Part shown: in pieces, positions 10,316 through 21,153 of the stretch | Position numbering within the stretch: the stretch's first letter is position 1 | Layout of the letters: each line of letters opens with the position of its first letter | Source: Atrina japonica | Taxonomy: Eukaryota > Mollusca > Bivalvia > Pterioida > Pinnidae | Reading direction: 5' to 3' | DNA length: 64,000 nucleotides | Assembly (NCBI GenBank): GCA_030159075.1 | Contig: BROG01000135.1 | Coordinates: forward strand, 1,216,001-1,280,000 | Made by a program: the position numbers and the translations under genes | Notes under the pieces: model-generated | The model's input: the letters and a program-made list of their open reading frames with translations, nothing else | Databases searched by the model: none | Told to the model about the DNA's origin: nothing

Positions 10316-11423
10316 GAAATGTTCAGTTGCCTTTTCGTTGGCGGTTGTTGAGACGTCTGTACCAATTGTGACGCGGATACACTCCTCACGTGCTTCATTG
10401 GACTTGATTGTGGACTAACGGCGGGTGTGACCGGTCGACAGGGGATGCTTACTCCTCCGTGGCACCTGATCCCACCTCTTGGTTTCCAGAGGTTAGTGTT
10501 TGTCCATTTTTACCGGATTTGTATCTATGTCCTGGACATTCTATTGATTTATACTTTGGTATCTGAAATTTTTTATAAGTTCCAGACTTTTTAAAGGAAA
10601 CTGGTAATTTGCTTTCAAAACCACATTTTGAAGTAAAATTTTGTATTATACAGATTCATATATTCCTGGACATCCTGAAAATTTTTACTTTGGTATCTGT
10701 TATTTATATACTCAGTCGATTTGTATATTGTATCCTGGACATCCTGAAGATTTATACTTTGGTATCTGTTATTTATATACTCACCAGATTTGTATATTGT
10801 ATCCTGGACATCCTGAAAATTTTTACTTTGGTATCTGTTATTTACATTGGTTTCTGAGATTTTATATTCTATTGCTTTAGCGTCATCAGATTCAAATTTC
10901 AGTTTCGTTTCTTTTGGTGCTTTACTCCTCATGACACCCTTTTCCTTCATAGTATTACTATTTACATATTATGTGTGAAAACGTACATATGACAGAGATT
11001 ATAGCTACGGAAATAGAACACAGGTGAAAAAGTCAATATTTATATAATCTCATTTGAATTACAGAACCACGATACAAAAATAGATCATAAATATATATAT
11101 ATCCTAGATAAAAATTAATCATCGACATTGTACGTTTTATTTTATCTTCTTTTTTTTTCTGGTAATAATCCAAAGTTTTATAATTCCAGGAATCTTTTGT
11201 ATAAGGAGGTGTGTTATAGGAGATAATTATAATGAATCGCTCAATTATATATATATATTACTAAAACTTTATTTATGAAACGCATTTTTACGAGAATTGT
11301 ATCAGCAATCTCTGCATTTTTATATTTTAGCAATAAAGTGTCTAAATCGGAATCTGGAGATATACTATTACATTCTTGCAATTTGTACATGATTCATGCA
11401 GTTTACGACATCACCGAATGTTG
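10316..11423 (+). repeat. Composite tandem unit A (PLE 3' end plus other DNA)
   Basis: The unit starts with the conserved PLE 3' region (GAAATGTTCAGTTGCC to TTTGGTATCTGA at about 10565). It then holds three tandem pieces of the PLE terminus at 10665-10850, about 500 bp of unrelated AT-rich DNA, and ends at ATTCATGCAGTTTACGACAT. The next unit begins 1108 bp later. The first part is shared with the 3' end of the element at 7321-10578. Open frames inside it repeat the same peptide because of the internal repeats and are not genes. Confidence 0.88.
10665..10850 (+). repeat. Three tandem pieces of the PLE terminus (~66 bp)
   Basis: CCTGGACATCCTGAA...TTTGGTATCTGTTATTTA occurs three times in succession. 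Each piece ends at the family terminus TTTGGTATCTG. In unit B (11719-11930) one piece is largely lost, so the number of pieces varies between units. Confidence 0.88.
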
Positions 11424-12360
11424 TGAAATGTTGAGTTGCCTTTTCGTTGGTGGTTGTTGAGACGTCTATACTAATTGTGACGAGGATACACTCCTCACGT
11501 GTTTCATTGGACTTGACTGTGGACTAACGGCGGGTGTGACCGGTCGACAGGGGATGCTTACTCCTCCGTGGCACCTGATCCCACCTCTTGGTTTCCAGAG
11601 GTTAGTGTTTGTCCATTTTTTACCGGATTTGTATCTATGTCCTGGACATTCTATTGATTTATACTTTGGTATCTGAAATTTTTTATAAGTTCCAGACTTT
11701 TTAAACGAAACTGGTAATTTGCTTTCAAAACCACATTTTGAAGTAAAATTTTGTATTATACAGATTCATATATTCCTGGACATCCTGAAAATTTTTACTT
11801 TGGTATCTGTTATTGATATACTCAGTCGATTTGTATATTGTATCCTGGACACCCTGAAGATTTATACTGTTATTTATATACTCACCAGATTTACTTTGGT
11901 ATCTGATTTACATTGGTTTCTGAGATTTTATATTCTATTGCTTTAGCGTCATCAGATTCAAATTTCAGTTTCGTTTCTTTTGGTGCTTTACTCCTCATGA
12001 TAACCTTTTCCTTCATAGTATTACTTTTTACATATCCTGTGTGAAAAAGTACATATGACAGAGATTATAGCCACGGAAATAGAACACAGGTGAAAAAGTC
12101 AATATTTATATAATCTCATTTGAATTACAGAACCACGATACAAAAATAGATCATAAATATATATATATCCTAGATATAAATTAATCATCGACATTGAACG
12201 TTTTATTTTATCTTATTTTTTTCTGGTATTAATCCAAAGTTTTATAATTCCAGGAATCTTTTGTATAAGGAGGTGTGTTATAGGAGATAATTATAATTAC
12301 TATATATATATTACTAAAACTTTATTTATGAAACGCATTTCTGCATTTTTTATTTTAGAA
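11424..12360 (+). repeat. Composite tandem unit B
   Basis: This is a close copy of unit A at an offset of 1108-1110 bp over the first 450 bp. The offset falls to 1064 bp at the right end because part of the internal terminus array is missing. One extra T at about 11620 shifts the PLE-derived frame. The right end repeats GTGTTATAGGAGATAATTAT and AAACTTTATTTATGAAACGC as in unit A. Confidence 0.88.
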
Positions 12361-12970
12361 TTGTCTAAATCAGCAACTATCTACATTCTCTGCGTTTTTC
12401 AAAGTTTAGCAATAAATGTGAGTTCTAAATCGGATTCTGGAAATCACGTGTTTCGTACTGTAATAACATTCGGTTGCGTTTACTTCCGTGGCACATGATC
12501 CCACCTCTTGCACGTGTTTTCGACATCACCGATTTATTGACCGACTTTTAATCTGAATAAATAATTGTGGATCACATGTAAAATTTTGACAAGATCAATA
12601 TTCCTGGCATAAATTTTATTTATATGATATTTCGATTAGAGATTTTTAATAGATTTATGTTTTACCAGATTTACTTTGGTATTTATTAACATGTACAAAT
12701 TCAAATTTCATGCATGATAAATGTTATTACAATCCTGTGTGAGCTAACAGAGATGAAATAGCCCTGAAAAAAGTCAACATCATATAATTCATTACCACGT
12801 GACAAATTCCTAGATATATAACATCATTCCTATCATTTTGGGTATTAACAAATAATTGGTCCCCTTTTGTAAGGAGAGTGTGTTATAGGAGATAATTATA
12901 AGGGTTCACTTTATTTATGAAACGCATTTTTATACAATCTCTGCGTTTTTAAAATTTTAGCACTAAAATC
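12361..12970 (+). repeat. Composite tandem unit C, shortened and decayed
   Basis: Scattered but collinear matches identify a third unit: GTGGCACATGATCCCACCTC at about 12489, ATTTACTTTGGTAT at about 12668, GTGTTATAGGAGATAATTAT at about 12885 and TTTATTTATGAAACGCATTT at about 12910. It has lost about half its length. Confidence 0.6.
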
Positions 12971-13127
12971 CAACAACACATGATTATATCCTAGGGTGTC
13001 TTAATCTAAGCAATGACAAGATACAAGTCATAGAGAAAGTTTTAAATACATGTACATATAATGCACTAGCTAAATGAAATGCCCTAACGACACCGTGACA
13101 AATATATAATATTATACATATAAAGAT

Positions 13128-13155
13128 CATATATATATATATATATATTAGCATA

Positions 13156-13252
<97 letters not shown>

Positions 13253-13268
13253 ATATATATATATATAT
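13128..13268. repeat. (AT)n microsatellite
   Basis: About 140 bp of nearly pure TA repeat with a few interruptions. The preceding 150 bp show nothing recognisable. Confidence 0.95.
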
Positions 13269-14204
13269 CGTTGATAGAAAGAGCTAGTTTAGCTAAACTA
13301 AATTAGAATTAATCAATTAATCACGCCCACACTTACAGAATTTATCTTGTTCAACACAGGAACACGCACCATACAGCTCTTCAAGTTATAAAACGCAAAG
13401 AGATATCTCGTTATTGTATGTTATATATGACTAAACATACACGTGGTGTGTAGGCGCTTTGATTATCAGTGATCCCTTATTATCGACTTTGTAACATAAT
13501 TACCGCAAACATTTAATTACTTTCACAACCGGAACGAGATGAAATTAACTGCAAATTCCATTTAATCTATTTTGGCATTTGTAAATGATAATTGCTTATG
13601 TTTTGATCTAACTGGGGGCGAAATTATCACTTTATCAAAGTCATAAGCAGTAAGTAACAGTAGGAACTTAATAGTGATAACCAAATCTGGGTGTACCTCT
13701 CTGTCGATGATACATTTACGGACCCGTAATCATAATTTTGGTATTCGTTGTTCATGGTCTCTTATATATATATATTTTCTCCTTTCTTTATAACCGCCAT
13801 TATTACTCACACTACTACCGATATTCTAACAGAATTTTTCAAGTTCTGTTTTTTGGCATAATGTGTTGACACAATCGGCGGTTCACTATGCTATGTCAGC
13901 TATGACACGAAACCGTGCTTGAAAGACTCGACAGTATCCCCCGAAGATACGAAGATAAATTGGCACATATTTACAAATAGCCTACAATAAGTTTAAATCA
14001 TAAAAAACAGGGATGATAGGCTACATGTCGGCGCAAAATATTAGAGCTACAATTATGTGTGAAATCAGACTGTTACCTAAACACCCCTAATTTTGTCTTG
14101 ACAGAGATCAACACGTAATTGAAGACGTCTCGATATGTCACTATCGTTCTAGTGTGTATCAAACATAAACTTCTTTCTTGTTGGACAAACGCGCTGATGA
14201 GAGT
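13269..14204. other. Intergenic DNA, nothing recognised
   Basis: Just under 1 kb of unique-looking sequence. No open frame with splice context and no repeat family is seen. Confidence 0.5.
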
Positions 14205-14850
14205 ATAGAATACCTCTGATATCAAAGTATAAATCTTTATGACGTCCATGATATAGATACAAGTCTGGTAAAATTGGACAAACACGGATCTCTGGGAATC
14301 AAGAGGTGGAATAAGGTGTCATGGAGGAATAAGCAGTAAGAGAGTGAGTAGTTTACCTTTGTATATAAAGTGTTCATATGTTGAACACGCCCTGCCATAT
14401 CGGGTCATTTGTGAAATATAAACGCCATATGCGGGTGATTGTGGGATATTACTACTTAAATGTGGAAATTTTACTATGGGAAAGTCGAAATTGTTTCGTT
14501 TGTCGTATAGCTCAGTTGTTAATATTCCGTCTTTGTCTTAGGTAAGTAAAATGTCTAAGTATGAACCGTGTGTGTGTATGATTCCATTGTATCGATAATT
14601 ATGAATATTGTCAATACTAATTGACGAAAAGTCGACATATCTAAATGTCAAAGTAAGGGACACCACTAGCTTTTTCTTCTTTTTATTCATTAGATTCTGA
14701 ATGAAGTCTGCTTCTTATGAATAAAGGGATAGGTCAGCTAGGAAAGGGGCATACTTGGTTCCCATAGGAATACCGAAAGTTTGTTGAAAGACCACTACTC
14801 TCCGAACATTATTTAATGTCTATAGAAATTCCAGCATATTGTTATATCCT
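14205..14850 (-). mobile_element. Naiad-like PLE 3' fragment
   Basis: On the minus strand it runs from just upstream of RT motif B (14850) to the element terminus (GATATCAAAGTATAAATC complement near 14217). The palm is damaged: the YIDD region around 14640 has lost bases and the frame is open nowhere. Sequence equivalent to most of the thumb and the start of the 3' region is deleted at about 14335, where TAAGCAG joins TAAGAGAGTGAGTAG. Confidence 0.85.
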
Positions 14851-15590
14851 ACAGATTTATTGTCCAACAATAACTTGTAATCCTCAAATGTTAGTGAATC
14901 CTAATGGACGGGTCACTAAAGGGATCGTCGTGATTCTACGGATGACTTTAACTAGAAAATATTTTAGGAATGCAAAACTATAAGGTGATAATGAACAGTG
15001 TTAATTTAAAGGTACACGGAAAATCCTATTCGAGATAATTAGATGTTGGTTTAATTCAGTAGGCGTTTTGTGAACTCACCCTTTTGTTTATCAGTATATA
15101 CACGTAACTGAAATATGAAATTATAATTTCTCAGGTAAATTTTCATTGATGATCAATTGATTATTGTAAAATACAAACATCACAGTTTCTCTTCAGTTTT
15201 AATATTTAATCAAACGACTATTTGTTGAAATTTAATTTGGAATATTAAAAGTGGATATATAAAATTGTAACGTAATAACCGGTAGTGTCTAAAAAGCCCT
15301 AAACAATGATGTACAATGTACATCGTTGTATATCAGAACCAAATCTTCGCTACATATCATTGTCATAAGACGTTTAAGACGTTTAACTTAATTCTCATTA
15401 CACATAGCTGATTATGATGCTTTATTGGCTCAACTCAACGCGAGATTTGTGGCAGCTTCGAGATTTACGGCAAATACAATGTACTACTGTTATTTCAGCT
15501 TATTAAAAAAATAAAGCATTTAATTGAATTGTTTTACAATTGAATCCTGCATAATTTGATACAATTGAATTATTTTTTCTCCATAGATTA
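14851..15590. other. Intergenic DNA, nothing recognised
   Basis: AT-rich sequence with no gene or known repeat that I can support. A short palindromic GATGTACAATGTACATC lies near 15308. Confidence 0.45.
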
Positions 15591-15599
15591 CAAGTACAT

Positions 15600-15785
15600 G
15601 TATGTAAGTAGGATTCTTTTACATACAGGCCTATATAAGGATTACCTGTTTATAAAGGCCAGTTTTTTTCAAGTTCCTTGACTACTTTAACTAAATTGAA
15701 CCTGTGTATAAGGGTCACCTGCACATAAAGGTCAATATTTTCTGGTCCATTGGGTGACCCCTATATACAGGTTTCACTGTATATG
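15600..15785 (-). mobile_element. pogo-like transposon end (remnant)
   Basis: The right edge reads ATACAGGTTTCACTGTA, complement of TACAGTGAAACCTGTAT, the form of a pogo/Tigger-type terminal inverted repeat next to a TA. Inside, related short phrases recur (ACCTGTTTATAAAGG, ACCTGCACATAAAGG, CCTATATAAGG). No transposase is visible, so this is a short non-autonomous remnant or part of one. Confidence 0.5.
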
Positions 15786-16255
15786 TAAGCATAAATAAAG
15801 GATTAAAGCTAAAGTTTATTTCAAGGGTTATGTAAAATTCATTTATTAAAGAACGCCACCTATCCAGAACAATGTTATAACGCAATTCCCATTCTATCGC
15901 TCACTGAACAAAAATCACGAATGTGACTGTTTAAAACAATTTTCCTGCACTAGTGTACACAAAGATGTAGCCACTCAATAGATTATCAAATGTATTAATT
16001 GCTGTCCATTACTGCAGTACTAAGCTTAAGCGTATAGATACTACGATTATCGTCAATCACGTGCTTCGCTACAGGCTATCACAGCAAAGTCCTATTACAA
16101 TATCTGACGTCACAAGAAGCTCCATCCCCTTTTGCCTACACGAGTGACCAATAAAGACGAGTTAATCTATAATATCTCGAGAACGCGCAGACATAGTCAA
16201 ATGGGGTGTAGGACGTTGATGCTAATGTTTCACTAATTGACAAGTATGTATTGCA
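15786..16255. other. Intergenic DNA, nothing recognised
   Basis: No open frame or repeat family is supported here. Confidence 0.45.
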
Positions 16256-16450
16256 TCTTTACTGTTCATGACGAGGATTGATTTCTCACTTATTTCATTT
16301 GCATGTGGTGGAGGATTGGCAATGGGATTGCCCGGTTAACAGAGGGCGCTTACTCCTACGTGACACCTGATTGCACCTCTGGATTTTAAAAGGTCAGCGT
16401 TTGTGCAATTGTGAACCTCCTGAAGATTAATACAGTGGTATCTGATTGGT
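16256..16450 (+). mobile_element. PLE 3' terminus, strongly decayed
   Basis: Collinear matches to the PLE 3' region remain: TGACGAGGATT, GGCGCTTACTCCTACGTGAC, CACCTGATTGCACCTCTGGA and TCCTGAAGATTAATAC followed by GGTATCTGAT. This is an old insertion. Confidence 0.65.
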
Positions 16451-16619
16451 ACTAATAACGACGTTATATGTTTACTAAAATACGGATGTGGTACCAACTC
16501 GCTTTCAGTCAATCAGTAGGTGTGTATTATCAGCGATGTCCCACTGTATATAATGTTGTAGACTGGAACTGTACGATATAAATACTTACAATTTAGAATG
16601 TAAGAACGACTGACACAGT

Positions 16620-17975
16620 TGAACGTCATAGAGACTAATATATCATAGAACGTCATAACAACAGATATATCATAGAACGCCATAATGTCATGGTATATCA
16701 TAGAACGACATAACGACTGATATACCATACAACGTCATAACAACTGGTATATCATAGAACGTCATAATGTCATGGTATATCATAGAACGACATAACGACT
16801 GATATACCTTACAATGTCAAAACAACTGATATATCATAGAACGTCATAACAACTGGTATATCATAGAACGTCATAATGTCATGGTATATCATAGAACGAC
16901 ATAACGACTGATATACCATACAACGTCATAACAACTGGTATATCATAGAACGTCATAATGTCATGGTATATCATAGAACGACATAACGACTGATATACCA
17001 TACAATGTCAAAAAAACTGATATATCATAGAACGCGTAACAACTGATATACCATACAACGTCATATCGACTATATAATAGTCATAATAGTCTGATATGTC
17101 ATAGAATATTATAACGACTGATATATTAGAGAACGTGATAACAACTGATAAAGCATATAACGTCATAACGATTTTATCATAGAATGTTAGAACGACGGAT
17201 GTATCAAAGAACGTAATAACAACTGTTATATCATAGAATGTCATAATGTCTGATATATCATAGAACGTCATAACGACTGATATATCACAGAACGTCATAA
17301 CTGCTATATCACAGAACGTCATAACGGCTGATATATTATAGAACACATAACGACTGATATATCATGATAAACTGCTTGAATGGAACAGATATTTAAGATG
17401 TATTGTATACAATGCATGATACTAAAACATCGTAAGGACTCACATATCATAGAAGATCATAACGACGAAATATCATAGAAGATCATAACGACTGATATGT
17501 CATATAACTCCATAATGTCTGAGATATTATAGAACGCCATAATTTCTGATATATCCTAGATCGTCATAATGTCTGATATATCATATAACGTCATAATATC
17601 TGATATTTCATAGAACGTCATGATGACTGATATATCTTAGAACGTCATGATGACTGGTATTATATAGAACGTCATAACGGTTAATATATCATAGAACGTT
17701 ATAATGTCTGATATATCATAGAACGTCATAATGACTGGTATTATATAGAACGTCATGATGACTGATATATCATAGAACGTCATAACGACTGATGTATCAT
17801 AGAACGTCATAACGACTGATGTATCATAGAAGAATATAAGGGCTTATATATCACAGAAGATTATAACGACTGATATATCACAGAAGATCTCATAACGACT
17901 GACAAATCATAGAAGATCTCATAACGACTGATATATCACAAAACGTCATAACGACTGATATATCATGATAAACCG
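16620..17975. repeat. 27-bp minisatellite, about 45 copies
   Basis: Tandem 27-bp units with core TATCATAGAACGTCATAACG fill the interval, with a unique-looking gap at about 17365-17435. In 16690-17010 several unit variants recur in a fixed order (AATGTCATGG, GACATAACGACTG, CATACAACGTC), which shows higher-order organisation. The complement reads as repeated VMTFYDIS peptides over up to 112 codons because 27 is a multiple of three; this is the repeat, not a gene. Confidence 0.95.
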
Positions 17976-18450
17976 TTTGATTAGAACAGGAGTGTAGTAT
18001 ATCTAGAGATCTGTTTCAATTAATTTTTGGAAATGTCTTCAGTATGGTATTTGATGGATGATGTATAGGTGGATCTTTCACCTCAGCCTCAGCGATCACA
18101 AGTATTGAGTGATAGCTTGAATACTAGAGGGAGCATATGTCTGCTATTAGGACTTTACGCATTTATATCAAAGTTTGAACATCTGCATCTTTGTATACCT
18201 TCCCTTACTGACTGGTTAATCCAGGATTTACTATCTTCACGAGAATCTTCCAGAGGTTTTAATTGAAATAATGAAATGAAAGTCAGAGGTAAAACAAATA
18301 TAAACAGCGCCACCTAGCTTAAATATAACTTAATATGGAAAACCAATATAGTAAGATTACGTGTTTGGAGACTGTTAGTGAAGGGCCTCAAAGCTTGACC
18401 TGTGTTATAGATTACAATGTTGATTAATGAGTACAGTACGCCTGCTCCTC
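17976..18450. other. Spacer, nothing supported
   Basis: A 65-codon + strand open frame at 18069-18266 has no recognisable domain or splice context and is not accepted as a gene. Nothing else is seen. Confidence 0.4.
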
Positions 18451-18594
18451 GCCTCGAAAACTCGCTAAATAGCGATTTTTCGACTTTTAGTCTCCCCAAG
18501 CAAAAAGTCACTAATTGCGTGTTCTCGGTACGAAAAGTCCCTAATCAACAGGATTTTGGGACGATAAGTCGCTAATTAGCGAGTTTTCGAGGCG
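18451..18594. repeat. Fold-back repeat with 19-bp perfect arms
   Basis: CGCCTCGAAAACTCGCTAA at 18451-18469 is the exact complement of TTAGCGAGTTTTCGAGGCG at 18576-18594. The 106-bp interior holds diverged copies of the same arms (CGAAAAGTC, CTAATTAGCG, AAAAAGTCACTAATTGCG). It may be a small fold-back or MITE-like element. No clear flanking target duplication was identified. Confidence 0.7.
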
Positions 18595-19009
18595 AAAAGT
18601 AGAAAATTCGAGATGAAACAAATCAGCCACCATAGTTTAGTATATGGCCGAGAATCTCTTCTCGGATGCACTCTATCGAGGGTTGCTCCATCAACATTTT
18701 AAACTAGGTACTACTGTATACCGGGGTGGTGTGAGACAATAATAAATCATGTTGCTGTTGTAAGAGATCTGAGTAATGCCGGAAGGAAGTATTACCTGTA
18801 ATTATGTGTTTCTATAATATAAAAATCATTTCCGGGTGTCCAGGAAACAATTTACATATCTGATGAAAGTTAAAACCAATCACATTATGCATTTAAAACA
18901 AAATCGAAATGAAGGCAAGACAGTAATTATTACATTGATAGTATAAAAAGAATATAAGATATTCAAGGATAAAATTTTATTTTCACTGTATATAAAAATT
19001 GTAGATATT
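18595..19009. other. Intergenic DNA, nothing recognised
   Basis: No gene or repeat family recognised. Confidence 0.45.
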
Positions 19010-19215
19010 AAAGAATAAATCTACAGAGTGTCCAGAATACATATATAAATCTGGTGAACATTGGACAAACACAGACCTCTGGAAATCCAGAGGTGGAATC
19101 AGATGGCATGGAGGATTAAGCAACCCCTGTGGACCGGTCGCACCCGCTATGAGTCCACAGTCAAATTCAGGTGGGGAATGAATCCTGATCACATGTGGTA
19201 CAGACGACTTTTGAA
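19010..19215 (-). mobile_element. PLE 3' terminus, decayed
   Basis: Minus-strand copy of the conserved 3' region: AGACCTCTGGAAATCCAGAG near 19073, ATGGAGGATTAAGCA, CCGGTCGCACCCGC and TGAGTCCACAGTCAA. The extreme terminus is lost or diverged beyond TGTCCAGAATACA. Confidence 0.75.
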
Positions 19216-20140
19216 GAATTAATAAACAGGAATCGTCAAACAATTGCTACAAATATATTTAGCATCTGACATCAGAAGTAAGAGATAAGTTTTTGACAAC
19301 TTAAATGTGCAATATGTGTCCCCCTTTGATATTTGTTCTCTAAATCATTATATGAATCTTCCCATGTCAAGGTTTTCTGATCCACATCGTTTATCAAATA
19401 CCGTGACAGATTACATTTCATATTTGGCAATCACTGACTCGTGGCATAGCCTGTACGTCGCCATTATTCTGTGTTTACGTACTTTACCCTCTGTCACGTG
19501 GTCGTTGCATGATCGATTGTTAGACGTGTTCTGATTGGCTCAGTAAAACACTACCCGGAGCCAATGGAAATCGACACCGCGAAGCCACACACACAGTCCC
19601 AATCTGTCAAGGTGTGTGAGTAACAAAGTGGATCGGAAAAATCTTGACTTTATCAGATGGAGACATGTCGATATATCATAAAAATTTATATCACCTTCTC
19701 GGGCAACAAATTTTGACCTTTTATACAATGAAAACCTCAATCCGCAATCAATAAAAGCCTATAGATCTTTCTTTACCCCGTTTTGACCTCTTTAAAAATG
19801 TGATTTTTAAACATAATGATATGATTTCAGCTAAAGGAAATATTGTACGATAAAACTCATGCTCTTATGAAATTCTGAGACAATGCACAGTAATGAAATA
19901 ACACGAACAATTCCAATCACCACCACCACCACCACAGATAATCAGAGTCCTTTTGTACAATAACCGTATGGGAAAATATACATTAAGACAAATTCGAAAG
20001 TCGGAAGGCTGTCCCAGCGTCGCCGACTAAATTTTCGACATGCACATTTTCGTTGCGATTTTCGGGCGATTTATGCAAATCGCTCAGTTGTCTTTCTATT
20101 TTAGACCGCCATTTCGTATGATCAAACAGATCGCAGGGCT
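19216..20140. other. Intergenic DNA, nothing recognised
   Basis: Short open frames on both strands (19307-19534, 19540-19740) lack recognisable domains and splice context. A short CAC repeat lies at 19919-19936. Confidence 0.4.
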
Positions 20141-20144
20141 GATG

Positions 20145-20262
20145 TGAACTTGGGTTTAGGCGAGACTTAAGATTGAGGTAACGTGTCATGGCAAGCTATG
20201 TACATATCACAGCACGGGTCAAAATCAGTGGCACTTCACCTTGGTGACATTTTCATATAAGT
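20145..20262 (+). mobile_element. Decayed SINE 3' part
   Basis: The order GGCGAGAC...AGGTAACGTGTCA...GGCACTTCACC...GGTGACATTTTCATATAAGTGAAAAA follows the body of the SINE at 31722-32008 (GATGAGAC, GACCCGTGTCA, CCCTTCACC, GGTGACGTCTCCATATGAGTGAAA). The tRNA-like head is not recognisable. Confidence 0.5.
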
Positions 20263-20722
20263 GAAAAATACTGTAATGCTGTGCAACACTGTAGAAATTT
20301 GTTTATCTCTAAGTGTTTCATTAACTACATTACGTTGTTTAATTAACTTTTGGTTGGCATATTCTCAAAATGGCAGAAAAATCAAGGGGAAAATGCCAAG
20401 AAAATGTTTTTTGTTTTCAGTTTTTAGAACAAACCAACAACACTGAACTAGTTAATATCTCTTCCCTACATTACATTATATTTCTTCATTCGACATTTTC
20501 CACAGCAGACGACAATACAGTTTTAGATTTCTGGGAATATCAATGATTCTACACATAATAATAACGACATAATATTGAACCGCGTGACAAATTCATTTGA
20601 TCGATAAACGCCACTGACATTAAAATCTGACCTTTTGGAGTTGTGAATGAAACAGTTTCATTTATTGTTTAGCATATATTTCAGCTGCCAAAATTACCCA
20701 ATCGCTGACTGTTAACGGTCTT

Positions 20723-20736
20723 GTTATCATGGTAAC
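20723..20736 (+). promoter_or_regulatory. RFX X-box-like site
   Basis: GTTATCATGGTAAC is an imperfect palindrome one base away from the RFX consensus GTTRCCATGGYAAC. It lies about 35 bp upstream of a CRE and 50 bp upstream of a TATA-like box before the signal-peptide exon. Function is inferred from motif and position only. Confidence 0.4.
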
Positions 20737-20759
20737 TGATTTTTGGACGCGTCAATTGA

Positions 20760-20767
20760 TGACGTCA
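20760..20767 (+). promoter_or_regulatory. CRE palindrome TGACGTCA
   Basis: A perfect TGACGTCA, the binding site of CREB/ATF bZIP factors, four bases upstream of the TATA-like GATAAATA (20771-20778). A start site would be expected near 20800, followed by untranslated leader up to ATG 21066. An intron in the leader is possible (GAGAG/GTACTA at about 20823). Confidence 0.45.
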
Positions 20768-21065
20768 GCGGATAAATACAGAAATCCGTTCTGATAATCA
20801 AGCAGAAAGAAGAAGAGCAGAGAGGTACTAACGCTATTATTGATTTGTTTTGTAATCGGCATAAACTAAACATACAACATACAGTCCGTGTAGTAACATA
20901 ATATTAGTTGTAATAAATAACGCACGTACAGATCATTGACAGAAAAGTAGCACATATTCATCGGCGTAGGTAAATCTAAGCGAGGGGAAAAATCAGGATA
21001 GCGCGGGAAACGTCAACAGAACAGACGTTGCTAACAAAACGTTGAGGAGAACGTTCCACCAGAAG

Positions 21066-21153
21066 ATGCAGACGACAAAACAAACTTTTATTGCGGTCAT
21101 TTTCTGTACTTTGTCTGTATGGGGTGCCCCAGCTGGACAGAAGCGTTCGAAAG
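21066..21153 (+). CDS. Exon 1: signal peptide of a putative secreted protein
   Basis: ATG at 21066 opens 29 codons plus one base ending at a strong donor (AAG/GTAAGG). The peptide starts MQTTKQT, then a hydrophobic core FIAVIFCTLSVW, then GAPAG, a typical secretory signal with cleavage expected after Gly or Ala. A dibasic KR follows at once (QKRSKG), a possible propeptide-processing site. Translation upstream of this ATG is open but lacks another ATG, so this start is preferred. With the exons listed below it would form an approximately 166-residue, hydrophilic, Glu/Lys/Asn/Ser-rich secreted protein. I do not recognise the family. Molluscan peptide precursors or matrix proteins are possible, but nothing diagnostic is seen. 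Confidence 0.65.

Larger units (their letters stand above)
7321..10578 (+). mobile_element. Near-complete Naiad-like Penelope-like element
   Basis: A 3.26-kb retroelement. A partial terminal repeat at 7321-7420 (GTTTCCAGAGGTCCGTGTTT to TTTGGTATCTGA) is repeated at about 10485-10578, giving the pseudo-LTR arrangement of PLEs. Between them lie an N-terminal GIY-YIG endonuclease, a CxC linker and a telomerase-related reverse transcriptase. This permuted domain order is the published hallmark of Naiad/Chlamys PLEs; canonical PLEs carry GIY-YIG at the C terminus. The copy is inactive: an in-frame TGA at 7942, frameshifts in A-runs near 8061-8067 and 8337-8344, TAA at 9123 and 10152, and loss of about 120-150 bp of C-terminal coding after 10312. 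Its 3' end continues into the tandem composite units. Confidence 0.9.

Noticed and set aside
16513..17346. Minus-strand frames encoding VMTFYDIS-type repeats
   Set aside because: Direct product of a 27-bp (nine-codon) tandem repeat; no other coding evidence.
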